A program made the translations under genes and the position numbers. DNA of 64,000 bases from Pelagibius sp. Alg239-R121 (lineage in GTDB: Bacteria; Pseudomonadota; Alphaproteobacteria; Kiloniellales; Kiloniellaceae). The notes below the pieces were generated by a model that did not search any database, was not told the DNA's origin, and saw only the letters and a list, made by a program, of their open reading frames with translations. The stretch spans positions 372,001 to 436,000 of the forward strand of contig NZ_CAMZOF010000008.1 of the NCBI RefSeq assembly GCF_947331435.1, read 5' to 3'. Positions 1-9,192 of this stretch are shown one piece after another (position 1 is the stretch's first letter; each line of letters begins with the position of its first letter).

Positions 1-893
<893 letters not shown>

Positions 894-897
894 CTAA

Positions 898-912
898 GCA
901 ACCGCCGTGCCA
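898..912 (-). promoter_or_regulatory. Sigma-54 (-24/-12) promoter of dctP
   Basis: Read on the minus strand the bases are TGGCACG-GCGG-TTGC, a full match to the RpoN consensus TGGCACG-N4-TTGC, with GG and GC correctly spaced. Transcription would begin near 886 and give a leader of about 65 bases before the dctP ATG at 821. It fits the presence of the sigma-54 activator DctD and its operators upstream. Confidence 0.93.
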
Positions 913-1032
913 GAAACAGGGCCATCGCTAATCCGGATCATGAGTTGGAGTGTAACACCCTGATAGGACGAGAGAAACACTGATGGGGTGCCGGTCGCTC
1001 CCTTACATCCGTCGGAGTGTCAGCTGTGCCGC

Positions 1033-1083
1033 TGTGCGGATTTCCACACAGTCAATCACATGATATGTGCGGATTTCCGCACA
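1033..1083 (-). promoter_or_regulatory. Tandem DctD upstream activating sites
   Basis: Two copies of an 18-bp dyad lie at 1033-1050 and 1066-1083. The distal copy is a perfect inverted repeat (TGTGCGGA-TT-TCCGCACA). The copy nearer the promoter has one arm altered (TCCACACA). Their centres are 33 bp apart, about three helical turns, so both lie on the same DNA face. They sit 121-171 bp upstream of the sigma-54 promoter, the usual place for enhancer sites of an NtrC-type activator. Tandem sites of unequal quality are known upstream of rhizobial dctA; binding by this DctD is inferred. Confidence 0.85.
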
Positions 1084-1124
1084 GTCCGCGTTGTGACGAC
1101 GCACCGGCCTGTGCTTATCTGGAG

Positions 1125-2495
1125 TCAGTCGATCAGATCGTCTCGCCGGATGCCGTGGCGTTTCATTTTGTCGTAGAGCGTTTTTCGAGGCACGCCGAGC
1201 GCTTCGTAGGTCGCCGTCACATTGCCGCGCTGCTTGATCAGTTCCCGCCGGATTAAACTGCTTTCAAAGGCATCGATCTGTTCCGACAAGGGCACGCGTG
1301 CAACGCTCACATACGATTCGACCTGTCCATCTGGTTCAAGCCCAATCCCCAGACCCAGCGTAAAGCGCTCTGCGGCATTCTGAAGTTCCCGGACATTGCC
1401 CGGCCAGCTGTGATCCAACAGGGTAGAGAAAACCTCTTGAAAACCGGCCGGTGGCGAACGGCGGTAGCGGCGGCTTGACTGAGTGACAAAATGCTGGAAC
1501 AGCAGCGGGATGTCTTCAATCCGCTCCCGTAAAGCCGGGATCGAACAGTTTACGACATTGAGGCGGTAGTACAGGTCCTCCCGAAAGATGCCCTCGGTGC
1601 TCGCTTTCCGGAGATCTATTTTCGTCGCGGCGATGACGCGCAGATCCAGCGGCAGCGTCTTGTTGGATCCGACCCGTTCCAGCGAGCGCTCCTGAATCAC
1701 CCGCAACAACTTGACCTGCAGATCCTGTGGCATGCTCTCGACTTCGTCCAGGAAGAGAGTGCCGCCGCTGGCATGTTCGAACTTGCCGATACGCCGCGAG
1801 GTCGCGCCGGTGAAGGCGCCCGGTTCATGACCGAAGAGCTCGCTTTCGATTATGTTTTCCGGAACCGCGCTGCAGTTGATTGCGACGAAGTTTCCGGAAC
1901 TGCGGTCACCGAATTCATGCAGGCACCGCGCGACCAGTTCCTTTCCGGTGCCGGTCTCGCCCAGAATCAGCACGTCCGCCGAGACCTGAGCGATCGTGTC
2001 GACTGCCTGCCGCAGTTGCACCATGGCAGGGGAGCGGCCGATAAGTCGGGAGGCAAGGCCTTTGTGCGCGTCCAGTTCCTGCCGTAGTTCCCGGTTCTCC
2101 AAAACCAGCCGGCGTTTTTCATAGGCCCGCGAGACCACATCGACCAGCAAATCGGAGTCATAGGGTTTTTCGATGAAGTCGTAGGCGCCGTCACGCATGG
2201 CGCCGACCGCCATGGGAATGTCGCCATGTCCTGTCACCAGAACGATCGGGATATCCGGATCGATGCCCTGAGCGCGCTTCAGGAACGACAGGCCGTCCAT
2301 GCCGGGCATCTTGATATCGCTGACGACTGCCCCGGTCCAGGTGCGCGAGAGTTCACGCAATGCGCTTTCAGCTGAATCCATGCAGATGACCTTAAAGCCG
2401 GCCAGCTCGATCGACTGTTTGGTCGCCATGCGCACATGGCGTTCGTCATCGATGACGAGAATAGGACCGGGATTATCGTCTTCGGATTTAGACAC
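1125..2495 (-). CDS. dctD: C4-dicarboxylate response regulator DctD (sigma-54 activator)
   Basis: NtrC-family activator of 456 residues. An N-terminal receiver (about 10-125) has Asp60 as the phosphorylation site (VVSD-IKMPG). An AAA+ ATPase follows, with Walker A GETGTGKE at 169-176, the sigma-54-contacting GAFTGA loop at 216-221 and Walker B LFLDE ending at 241. A Fis-type helix-turn-helix occupies about 420-450 (RGNVTATYEALGVPRKTLYD). It starts two bases after the dctB stop, so the two are co-transcribed. It should bind the tandem dyads downstream and drive dctP from the -24/-12 promoter. All key motifs are intact. Confidence 0.95.
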   Translation of the reverse strand: MSKSEDDNPGPILVIDDERHVRMATKQSIELAGFKVICMDSAESALRELSRTWTGAVVSDIKMPGMDGLSFLKRAQGIDPDIPIVLVTGHGDIPMAVGAMRDGAYDFIEKPYDSDLLVDVVSRAYEKRRLVLENRELRQELDAHKGLASRLIGRSPAMVQLRQAVDTIAQVSADVLILGETGTGKELVARCLHEFGDRSSGNFVAINCSAVPENIIESELFGHEPGAFTGATSRRIGKFEHASGGTLFLDEVESMPQDLQVKLLRVIQERSLERVGSNKTLPLDLRVIAATKIDLRKASTEGIFREDLYYRLNVVNCSIPALRERIEDIPLLFQHFVTQSSRRYRRSPPAGFQEVFSTLLDHSWPGNVRELQNAAERFTLGLGIGLEPDGQVESYVSVARVPLSEQIDAFESSLIRRELIKQRGNVTATYEALGVPRKTLYDKMKRHGIRRDDLID

Positions 2496-2497
2496 GA

Positions 2498-4546
2498 CTA
2501 CACGGCCTTCCGTTCTTGTTGCAGCTGTTCATCAAAGCGGGGGAGGGAGAGCGTGAAAACCGCGCCGCCATCAACGTGGTTGGAGGCGCGGATGCTTCCG
2601 CCGAAGTCCTTAACGATACCGTAGGTGATCGACAAGCCCAGACCAAGACCCTGACCGACATCCTTAGTCGTGAAAAAGGGATCAAATATCTCGTTGATAT
2701 GATGAGCTGGAATCCCTGGGCCGCTGTCGCGGACGATTAGAGTGACGTCCTGGCCCACTGCTTCAACCTGTATAGTGATTAAAGGGTTTTCGCAGGATGT
2801 GACCGCATCCAGAGCATTGCCCAGAATATTACCCAATACCTGTTCCAGGCGCAGTTCATCGGCGAAAACCTGAACATCCGTGTTATTTCCGATTTCGAGC
2901 TTCACCGACATTTCGTCGATTCTCGACTGCAAAACTTCAATTGTTCGATCGAGCACAGATTGGAGAGAGATGACGGACTTTTGCGCCGGTGCATTGCGGG
3001 CAAAGGTCCGAAGTTGTTTCATCAACTGCGCCATGCGTCCGGTCAATTCGGAGATTAGACCGAGGTTCGAATGCACGTCTTCAAAGCGTTCCCGGTCGAG
3101 AAGCTTACGTGCGTTGTCAGAGAAGGACCGGATGGCAGTCAGGGGCTGGTTCAGCTCATGACTAATACCTGCCGATATATGCCCGAGGGCAGCGAGTTTT
3201 TCCGCCTGTACCAGCTCATCCTGCGTTTGCCGCAGCTCCTGTTCTGCACGCCGCCGCTCCTGGATCTGATCCTGGAGCATCCGGTTGCTCTCCACGAGAT
3301 CCCGGGTTCGATCGTGAACACGGGTTTCCAATTCGCCGTAGGCAGCTTCCAGCGCCACCCGGCTTTGCTGCTGCAGTTCTGCCCGCTGGGTGAGGTTTCG
3401 TCTGCGCTGAATCCAAAAACCGCTACCCAATGCGAGGGCAATCAGTACGACACCCACAAGAATCGTCACTGTTGCGGTTTGACGGGGGATCGTGCTGATG
3501 TCAGCCAGAAAGTAAAGAGTCCAACCCAACTCGCGCATCTGCAGGTTCTGCAGCAGATAATTCTCGGTCCTCGATCCGCGGTAATTGGGTAAACTATCCG
3601 TGGTGGGACCGACTTGGACCATCTGAGCCCCCGAATCTGGCTCAGGCGCGTCGAAATCGGCCTCGGTGTCGTCAAAGGGGGCGATTTGGACGACCCGGCC
3701 TCCCGTCTTCAAGTTCCGGCCATAAACCAGATTAAAGGGGGTAATGGCTGCCTGATTGTAACGCGCCGATTGAACGGCTACGGCCGCAGCTTCGTTGATC
3801 TGTTGGCCGGCATCGCTCGATTTAGTGGCCGGCACGCGCCGATATCGCCAGCCAGGACGGCTTGATATAAAGATGATGCCGTTGTCGTCGGTCACGAAGA
3901 GTTCATTGCGACCTGTCGTCCACCAAGAGTCTTCAATGGCTTCAACACCTACAATGGCGACGACTACACCGCGAATGATGCCATCACGGCGTACTGGAGA
4001 CGCAAAATAGTATCCGCGTTCATCCGAACCGCTACCTATTGCATAGTACCGACCGAGCCGTCCTTGCATTGCCGCCTTGAAGTAAGGTTCGCTGCTGAAA
4101 TTTCGACCGATAAAATTCGAGGTCTGGTCCCAGTTACTGGCTGCCAGAGTAATACCCTTGGTGTCGAGAAGGTAACTATTGGATGATCCAGTCAGGCGAT
4201 TGGAGCGCTCCAGAAGAGCATTGCTTTGAGCCAGAAACTCCGGACTTTCGGGGTGCGCCAACAATCCGGCCACGCTTGCATGATTGGCGTAAAGTGATGG
4301 AAGAAACTCATACCGCTCAAGTGACCGGCGAAGATTCTGCGCATAAAGATTGAGACTCTGACGGCTTTGCGCCTGTGTTTGATGGAGGAAAAAGTCGTAG
4401 CTGAGTTGCGCCGTTTGCCAGATCACAAGGCAAAATCCAACAACGAGAATGGCGAGCAGCACATTACGGCGCTGGAAAGTGTTGAGCGTTTGCGCCCTCT
4501 TACCAATTTGTTGCTTAGGTATTGTCATCGGTGCTTTGCGAGGCAT
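2498..4546 (-). CDS. dctB: C4-dicarboxylate sensor histidine kinase DctB
   Basis: Membrane histidine kinase of 682 residues. A first membrane helix at about 28-48 and a second at about 360-380 enclose a periplasmic PAS/Cache-type sensor with the DctB-like stretch GRYYAIGSGSDERGYYFASP. A charged, probably coiled-coil region (about 385-455) leads to the dimerisation domain with phospho-acceptor His463 in SHELNQPLT. The ATP-binding domain has an N box (NILGNALDAV), DSGPGIP and GLGLGLSI. An alternative start at Met7 would remove six residues. It is the partner of the dctD gene two bases downstream and is divergent from the antiporter gene at 4782. Confidence 0.94.
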   Translation of the reverse strand: MPRKAPMTIPKQQIGKRAQTLNTFQRRNVLLAILVVGFCLVIWQTAQLSYDFFLHQTQAQSRQSLNLYAQNLRRSLERYEFLPSLYANHASVAGLLAHPESPEFLAQSNALLERSNRLTGSSNSYLLDTKGITLAASNWDQTSNFIGRNFSSEPYFKAAMQGRLGRYYAIGSGSDERGYYFASPVRRDGIIRGVVVAIVGVEAIEDSWWTTGRNELFVTDDNGIIFISSRPGWRYRRVPATKSSDAGQQINEAAAVAVQSARYNQAAITPFNLVYGRNLKTGGRVVQIAPFDDTEADFDAPEPDSGAQMVQVGPTTDSLPNYRGSRTENYLLQNLQMRELGWTLYFLADISTIPRQTATVTILVGVVLIALALGSGFWIQRRRNLTQRAELQQQSRVALEAAYGELETRVHDRTRDLVESNRMLQDQIQERRRAEQELRQTQDELVQAEKLAALGHISAGISHELNQPLTAIRSFSDNARKLLDRERFEDVHSNLGLISELTGRMAQLMKQLRTFARNAPAQKSVISLQSVLDRTIEVLQSRIDEMSVKLEIGNNTDVQVFADELRLEQVLGNILGNALDAVTSCENPLITIQVEAVGQDVTLIVRDSGPGIPAHHINEIFDPFFTTKDVGQGLGLGLSITYGIVKDFGGSIRASNHVDGGAVFTLSLPRFDEQLQQERKAV

Positions 4547-4781
4547 CCTTTTCGTTCATACCAGCCAACAGAAACACCTAAAAATCCATGTATCCTGGCC
4601 GTGATGGGCATGCACATGACCCGTCGTTCATGCCGTCCAGTGGATTAACTTAGATCCCGGTCTTGCTTGGCGGCAAGCTTCCGACTAAATGAGCATGTGT
4701 CCCAAGGGTTTTCGCGCTCCGCCGAGACGTATAGACTTACCGCGGGGACAGCAGGGGTGAATTCAGGGGGGACAAACAATC

Positions 4782-6245
4782 GTGGCCAATTCATTTTTAT
4801 CCGGGACACCTGTGCGTATTCTGATCGCGGGTTTGTCAATTCTGTGTGCTGGATCGACTGCAGCCATGGCGGCAGGGGCAGGTGCGCCACATTTGGAAGG
4901 CGCAACGCTTGGGTTGATCTGGGTCGCACCCTTTGCCGGCATCCTGCTTTCAATCGCAATTTTTCCATTGGTGGCGCCGCACTTCTGGCATAGCCACTTC
5001 GGAAAGATCTCTGCCTTTTGGGCTTTGGCGTTTCTGATTCCCTTCACAGCCATCAAGGGTTACGAGCTGGCTTTGTTCGAACTGCTTCACGTTGGATTCC
5101 TAGAATATCTGCCTTTCATCATTCTCTTGCTGTCCCTCTTTACCGTTGCCGGCGGTGTCCGCGTGACAGGCAAGCTGCGTGGGACGCCCGTCGTCAATAC
5201 CGTCATCCTGTTGATCGGTACCCTCATTGCCAGTTGGATGGGGACGACCGGGGCTGCGATGCTGCTGATCCGCCCGATTCTCCGTGCCAATGAGTGGCGT
5301 AAGAACAAAGTTCACGTGGTCGTGTTCTTTATCTTTCTGGTTGCCAACATCGGTGGCTCGCTGACTCCGCTGGGCGATCCGCCGCTTTTTCTGGGGTTCC
5401 TGAAGGGCGTCGAATTCTTTTGGCCAACGACGCACATGCTCGTGCCAATGCTGCTGGTCTCGTCGATCCTGCTGGTCGTGTTTTTCATTCTGGACAGTTT
5501 CCTGTACCGGCGCGAGGCCGCGAGCGAGGCACCCGTCGAAGAGGAAGTGGACGACGGCACGCCGCAGGAGAAGCTTGGCCTGGATGGTAAAATCAATATT
5601 TTGCTACTCGGCGGTGTGGTTGCTGCGGTTCTGATGAGCGGCATCTGGAAGCCAGGTATCTCCTTTACGATTTTCCATGTGGATGTCGAACTTCAGAACA
5701 TCTCACGTGATGTTCTTCTGCTTGCGATCGCGGGTCTGTCGCTGCTGGTAACCAGCAAGGATAACCGCGAGGCCAACGGTTTCTCCTGGTTTCCAATTGT
5801 TGAAGTGGCCAAACTTTTTGCAGCGATCTTCGTGACAATCGTGCCCGCCATTGCAATGCTCAAGGCCGGGACCGATGGCGCTATGGGCGCGATTGTCTCG
5901 TCGGTGAGCACCGAAGCGGGCGAACCGGTGAACGTCATGTATTTCTGGGCGACGGGTATTCTTTCGAGCTTCCTGGATAACGCACCCACTTATTTGGTGT
6001 TCTTCAACACGGCCGGTGGTGATCCCATCAATCTTATGGGTGCGGACTCGAATACCCTGCTGGCAATCTCAGCCGGCGCCGTCTTCATGGGGGCGAACAC
6101 CTATATCGGTAATGCGCCGAACTTTATGGTGCGCGCCATTGCCGAGGAGCGCGGCATCGCAATGCCAAGTTTCTTCGGTTATATGGGCTGGTCTTGCCTC
6201 TTCCTGATGCCGATCTTCGTGCTGGTGTCCTTCATTTTCTTTTAG
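4782..6245 (+). CDS. NhaD-like sodium:proton antiporter / ArsB-NhaD superfamily permease
   Basis: Integral membrane protein of 487 residues with an N-terminal signal-like segment and roughly a dozen hydrophobic helices. Conserved ion-transporter signatures include NIGGSLTPLGDPPLFLGFL in the middle and SSFLDNAPTYLVFFN plus GANTYIGNAPNFMV near the end. These paired Asn/Asp-Ala-Pro motifs are typical of NhaD-type Na+/H+ antiporters and related citrate-type carriers. The GTG start at 4782 follows a GGGGGG ribosome-binding stretch. It stands alone, divergent from dctB. Na+/H+ exchange is the likeliest activity, but an organic-anion substrate cannot be excluded, and the location beside a dicarboxylate sensor makes that alternative worth keeping. 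Confidence 0.8.
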   Translation: MANSFLSGTPVRILIAGLSILCAGSTAAMAAGAGAPHLEGATLGLIWVAPFAGILLSIAIFPLVAPHFWHSHFGKISAFWALAFLIPFTAIKGYELALFELLHVGFLEYLPFIILLLSLFTVAGGVRVTGKLRGTPVVNTVILLIGTLIASWMGTTGAAMLLIRPILRANEWRKNKVHVVVFFIFLVANIGGSLTPLGDPPLFLGFLKGVEFFWPTTHMLVPMLLVSSILLVVFFILDSFLYRREAASEAPVEEEVDDGTPQEKLGLDGKINILLLGGVVAAVLMSGIWKPGISFTIFHVDVELQNISRDVLLLAIAGLSLLVTSKDNREANGFSWFPIVEVAKLFAAIFVTIVPAIAMLKAGTDGAMGAIVSSVSTEAGEPVNVMYFWATGILSSFLDNAPTYLVFFNTAGGDPINLMGADSNTLLAISAGAVFMGANTYIGNAPNFMVRAIAEERGIAMPSFFGYMGWSCLFLMPIFVLVSFIFF

Positions 6246-6393
6246 ATAAGGCAGTACGAACCTATTCAGGCTTGAATTCACGACGGTGTTGGTCTCGAAA
6301 TTCGTTTCCCGCGTCTGTTGAAAAACACTTCTCAGACGAGACAGATACGGAACGGACACGACTGGATCTGCGTGCTAGATTGCCGTTGATCTG

Positions 6394-7656
6394 ATGCCCC
6401 TAAACATGGTCAGTGTGGAGGTTTTGGAATATGACAAGGTGATTAGCCATTCTTTCATCGGTCTATTTCGCCGGCTTTTAGTTTTACTGCTGATCATCGG
6501 TCTTAGCGCCTGTTCCCGCCATCAGGGGACCACCCAGCTGTGCGAACCGCCTGGTTCCAATGCCGAGGAACCCTCCGACGGACCCGCGCTCTATCATCCA
6601 ATGGCTAAGCCACCAGATGCGGAGGATGACGGATGGCCCGTATCGAACCTGGAGGCTGAGGGTGTAAATCCCCAACTCGTGGGACAAATGCTCGGCGACA
6701 TTAAAGCCGGTGAATTCACGAAGATTGACAGCGTTCTGATTGCGCGAAACGGCAAGCTGATCTTCGAAGCTTATTTCAATGGCTTTGGTCGGGACAGCAC
6801 TCACGATACTCAATCGGTCTCCAAAAGCTTAGGTTCCGCATTGGCGGGCATCGCGGTTGACAGGGGGCTGATCACAGACGTTGATCAGCCTGTATCTCAG
6901 TTCTTTCCCGACCATTGGCCGCACATTCAAACCGATCGCGAAAAGAAGGATCGCATCACCCTCAGGCATCTCCTAACCATGACCCCGGGATTCGAAGCCG
7001 AGGAGAACTGGGGCATCGGTCCCAGGCGGACCGATGAAATGCGACGCACATCCGACTGGTATCGCTACGCTCTCGACATGCCGGCAGCCTGGGAACCCGG
7101 TACACGGTTTTCTTATAACTCGCCGACAGCTGTTCTCGTTGGCGGCGTAGTCGCGCAGGCAGCAGGCGAACCTTTACCGTCGTTCGCCAAAAAGCATCTC
7201 TTCGCCCCTTTGGGTGTGACCGATTACTGCTGGTCCATAACGCAAAGCGGGCAGGTGGCCACTAACAGTGGAATCTTCCTGCGCCCGAGAGACATGCTGA
7301 AATTTGGTCAACTCTACCTAAACCACGGGACCTGGCTCGGTCAGCGCATAATTTCCGAGCATTGGGTGAGGGAATCAACACGGAAACATGTCGCCTCCAC
7401 TCGTCCTGACAAACCAAGGGTTAAATCAAGCCGGAGAGGGTACGGTTATCAGTGGTGGACCCGGAGGACACTGCCTGGTGAGGACGCGAAACTCGACCTG
7501 TATTTGGCGAGTGGCAACGGCGGCCAGAAGATATTCGTCTATCCAAACCTGCAGTTGGTTGTCGTCTTCACGGGCAGTCATTATGGCAAACCGGCCGGCC
7601 ACGCACAGCCATGGAAGATTTTGGACCGCTACATTCTACCCGCTGTTCTTTTGTAG
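6394..7656 (+). CDS. Serine hydrolase lipoprotein, class C beta-lactamase-like
   Basis: Protein of up to 420 residues. A hydrophobic segment at about 28-40 ends in the lipobox LSAC, so it is probably lipidated and exported. A GTG at 6439 would put this signal at the very N-terminus and may be the real start; a GGAGG lies upstream of it. The catalytic S-x-x-K appears as SVSK at 141-144, followed by RHLLTMTPGF, typical of serine hydrolases of the EstB/penicillin-binding fold. A Tyr motif appears as FSYNS, slightly different from the usual YSN, and a GNGGQ stretch sits where the third motif lies. It may act as an esterase or peptidase on the cell surface. Substrate unknown. Confidence 0.8.
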   Translation: MPLNMVSVEVLEYDKVISHSFIGLFRRLLVLLLIIGLSACSRHQGTTQLCEPPGSNAEEPSDGPALYHPMAKPPDAEDDGWPVSNLEAEGVNPQLVGQMLGDIKAGEFTKIDSVLIARNGKLIFEAYFNGFGRDSTHDTQSVSKSLGSALAGIAVDRGLITDVDQPVSQFFPDHWPHIQTDREKKDRITLRHLLTMTPGFEAEENWGIGPRRTDEMRRTSDWYRYALDMPAAWEPGTRFSYNSPTAVLVGGVVAQAAGEPLPSFAKKHLFAPLGVTDYCWSITQSGQVATNSGIFLRPRDMLKFGQLYLNHGTWLGQRIISEHWVRESTRKHVASTRPDKPRVKSSRRGYGYQWWTRRTLPGEDAKLDLYLASGNGGQKIFVYPNLQLVVVFTGSHYGKPAGHAQPWKILDRYILPAVLL

Positions 7657-7711
7657 CGGCCGCACCGCCTGTGGTACCGCGAGGCGTCATCTAAATTGCG
7701 GAAGTGATTTA

Positions 7712-7751
7712 TTGACATCTTAAATGTCATAATGACATATTAGATGTCATG
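7712..7751 (+). promoter_or_regulatory. Double MarR-type operator overlapping promoter and start codon
   Basis: Two 17-bp dyads of the form TGACAT-N5-ATGTCA lie at 7713-7729 and 7733-7749, centres 20 bp apart. The first contains a -35-like TTGACA (7712-7717). A CATATT at 7736-7741 could be the -10. The second dyad ends inside the ATG of the MarR gene at 7749. Binding of MarR dimers here would block its own transcription. No Shine-Dalgarno is visible, so the mRNA may start at or next to the ATG. Confidence 0.72.
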
Positions 7752-8240
7752 AAAGTTCCGACAAAACTAACGGTTGATGCGCTGTACGATGTCATTCGAC
7801 AGGTGCGTCCTCTATACAAGACTCTCGAGGCTTCTGTTGCATTAGAGTTAGCAAAAACGGGCATCACCGTCTCGCAACGCGCCATCTTGGAACAGCTTCT
7901 GGATCATGGTGCGGAAACGGTACCGGCAATCGGGCGGCGTTTGATGGCTCCACGTCAGTTCATTCAGAAAATCGCTAACGAGTTAATCACGCTCGGGCTT
8001 ATCAAACGGAACGAAAATGTTGCGCATAAGCGTTCGTTACTGCTCAGTTTGACGCCTGAGGGGAACGCCATGATCACTCGAATCAAAGAACGCGAAGCCG
8101 AAGTTATGGCGCCGATTGCAAAAACTCTGAATGCCGCCGATATCGAGACCGCGCGTTCTGTGATGATTGCTATGACGCGGGCATTTAGTGCCCACAACGC
8201 GCAAGCCGAAACGCTCAAGGACAGTAAGGAGACGATATGA
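7749..8240 (+). CDS. MarR family transcriptional regulator
   Basis: Winged-helix regulator of 163 residues. The helix-turn-helix spans about 40-85 (TVPAIGRRLMAPRQFIQKIA) and the wing carries KRSLLLSLTPEG. N- and C-terminal helices fit the MarR dimerisation region. Its ATG lies inside a pair of TGACAT/ATGTCA dyads, which argues for autorepression. It overlaps the following GFA gene by four bases (ATGA), so the two form one operon and the GFA protein is the most obvious target. The inducer is unknown. Confidence 0.88.
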   Translation: MKVPTKLTVDALYDVIRQVRPLYKTLEASVALELAKTGITVSQRAILEQLLDHGAETVPAIGRRLMAPRQFIQKIANELITLGLIKRNENVAHKRSLLLSLTPEGNAMITRIKEREAEVMAPIAKTLNAADIETARSVMIAMTRAFSAHNAQAETLKDSKETI

Positions 8241-8668
8241 CGATTCGTGAAGGTGGATGCCTCTGCGGCGCCGTGCGGTTCGAAGTCAGAGGTGAGCCGA
8301 TTGTTGCCGGCGCCTGTTACTGCCGCGACTGCCAGTATGTTTCCGGTGGTGCTGCAGCATACGGGATGATGTTCCCTGCCGATGCGCTGACCGTGAAACA
8401 GGGTGAGATGAAGGCCTTCACCCTAAAGAGCGACAGCGGTGTGGATGTTTATCGCCATTTTTGCCCTCAGTGCGGTGTACATCTCATATCGCACAACGGC
8501 GCGCATCCGCAGTTTCGGGCGATTAAGGCCGGCGTTCTCGACGACCCAAGTTGCTTTGAATCCGAAGGCAGTATTTGGACGTCATCGGCGCAACCCTGGC
8601 ACCGGATTGATCCAGACCTGCCCAGCCGGGAAAAGAATCCCGATATTGACCCTGGCACCGCAAACTAG
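8237..8668 (+). CDS. GFA (glutathione-dependent formaldehyde-activating fold) protein
   Basis: Zinc-binding protein of 143 residues of the CENP-V/GFA fold. Cysteine ligands are seen in GGCLCGAVRF, ACYCRDCQ and CPQCG, the usual pattern for this small domain. It is translationally coupled to the upstream MarR gene through a four-base overlap. Most family members have no proven reaction, so detoxification of a reactive aldehyde or thiol adduct under MarR control is only an inference. A second GFA protein lies at 29281. Confidence 0.85.
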   Translation: MTIREGGCLCGAVRFEVRGEPIVAGACYCRDCQYVSGGAAAYGMMFPADALTVKQGEMKAFTLKSDSGVDVYRHFCPQCGVHLISHNGAHPQFRAIKAGVLDDPSCFESEGSIWTSSAQPWHRIDPDLPSREKNPDIDPGTAN

Positions 8669-8689
8669 GAGGTGTCGAGATTCAGGAGG

Positions 8690-9181
8690 TCATCTGGTGA
8701 GCAGATAGCGATAGAAGCGCGTGTCCACGGCCATCTTTGGAAAAGCTGCGGGCAGGTCAGCTTCATCGAAGAGATCAAAACCTGTCTTCTCATAGAAGCG
8801 ATGCGCGGCAAGGAAGCTGCTTGTCGTGCCCAGATAAACTTCGTCGAGGTTCTTGTGCCGCGCATGGGACAGGAGTGTCTCCAGTAATTTAGTGGCGACA
8901 CCTACTTCTCTGCCTCGGTAAGCCTGCTTCACGAACATCTTTCGGAGTGCAGCCTGGCGTTGACCGAAGTCGATTAAGGCGATCGAACCCACGACATCGC
9001 TGCCATCCAAGGCCACCCAGAATTCACCACAGCCTTTGCGGTAGGTGCTGGCAATATTCTGCAGGTCAGGTTGATCTTCGTAGGTGATTGGAATAGCGAA
9101 TTCGTCTTGTTGTATCGGCAGGATAAGATCGCGCACGCCCAAGAGATGTTCGTCCGCGTAGGGCAAGATTCGGATATTCAT
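8690..9181 (-). CDS. GNAT family N-acetyltransferase
   Basis: About 163 residues from the ATG at 9181 (MNIRILPYADEHLLG), which lies 12 bases after the stop of the preceding gene with GGAG upstream; in-frame upstream starts at 9223 or 9283 would overlap that gene. The acetyl-CoA loop appears as KQAYRGREVGVATKLLE (Q/R-x-x-G-x-G/A form), followed by the YLGTTSSFLAAHRFYEKTGF strand-helix typical of GNAT enzymes. It is the last gene of the phospholipid-type operon on the minus strand. Substrate unknown. Confidence 0.8.
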   Translation of the reverse strand: MNIRILPYADEHLLGVRDLILPIQQDEFAIPITYEDQPDLQNIASTYRKGCGEFWVALDGSDVVGSIALIDFGQRQAALRKMFVKQAYRGREVGVATKLLETLLSHARHKNLDEVYLGTTSSFLAAHRFYEKTGFDLFDEADLPAAFPKMAVDTRFYRYLLTR

Positions 9182-9192
9182 CAACTCGACCG

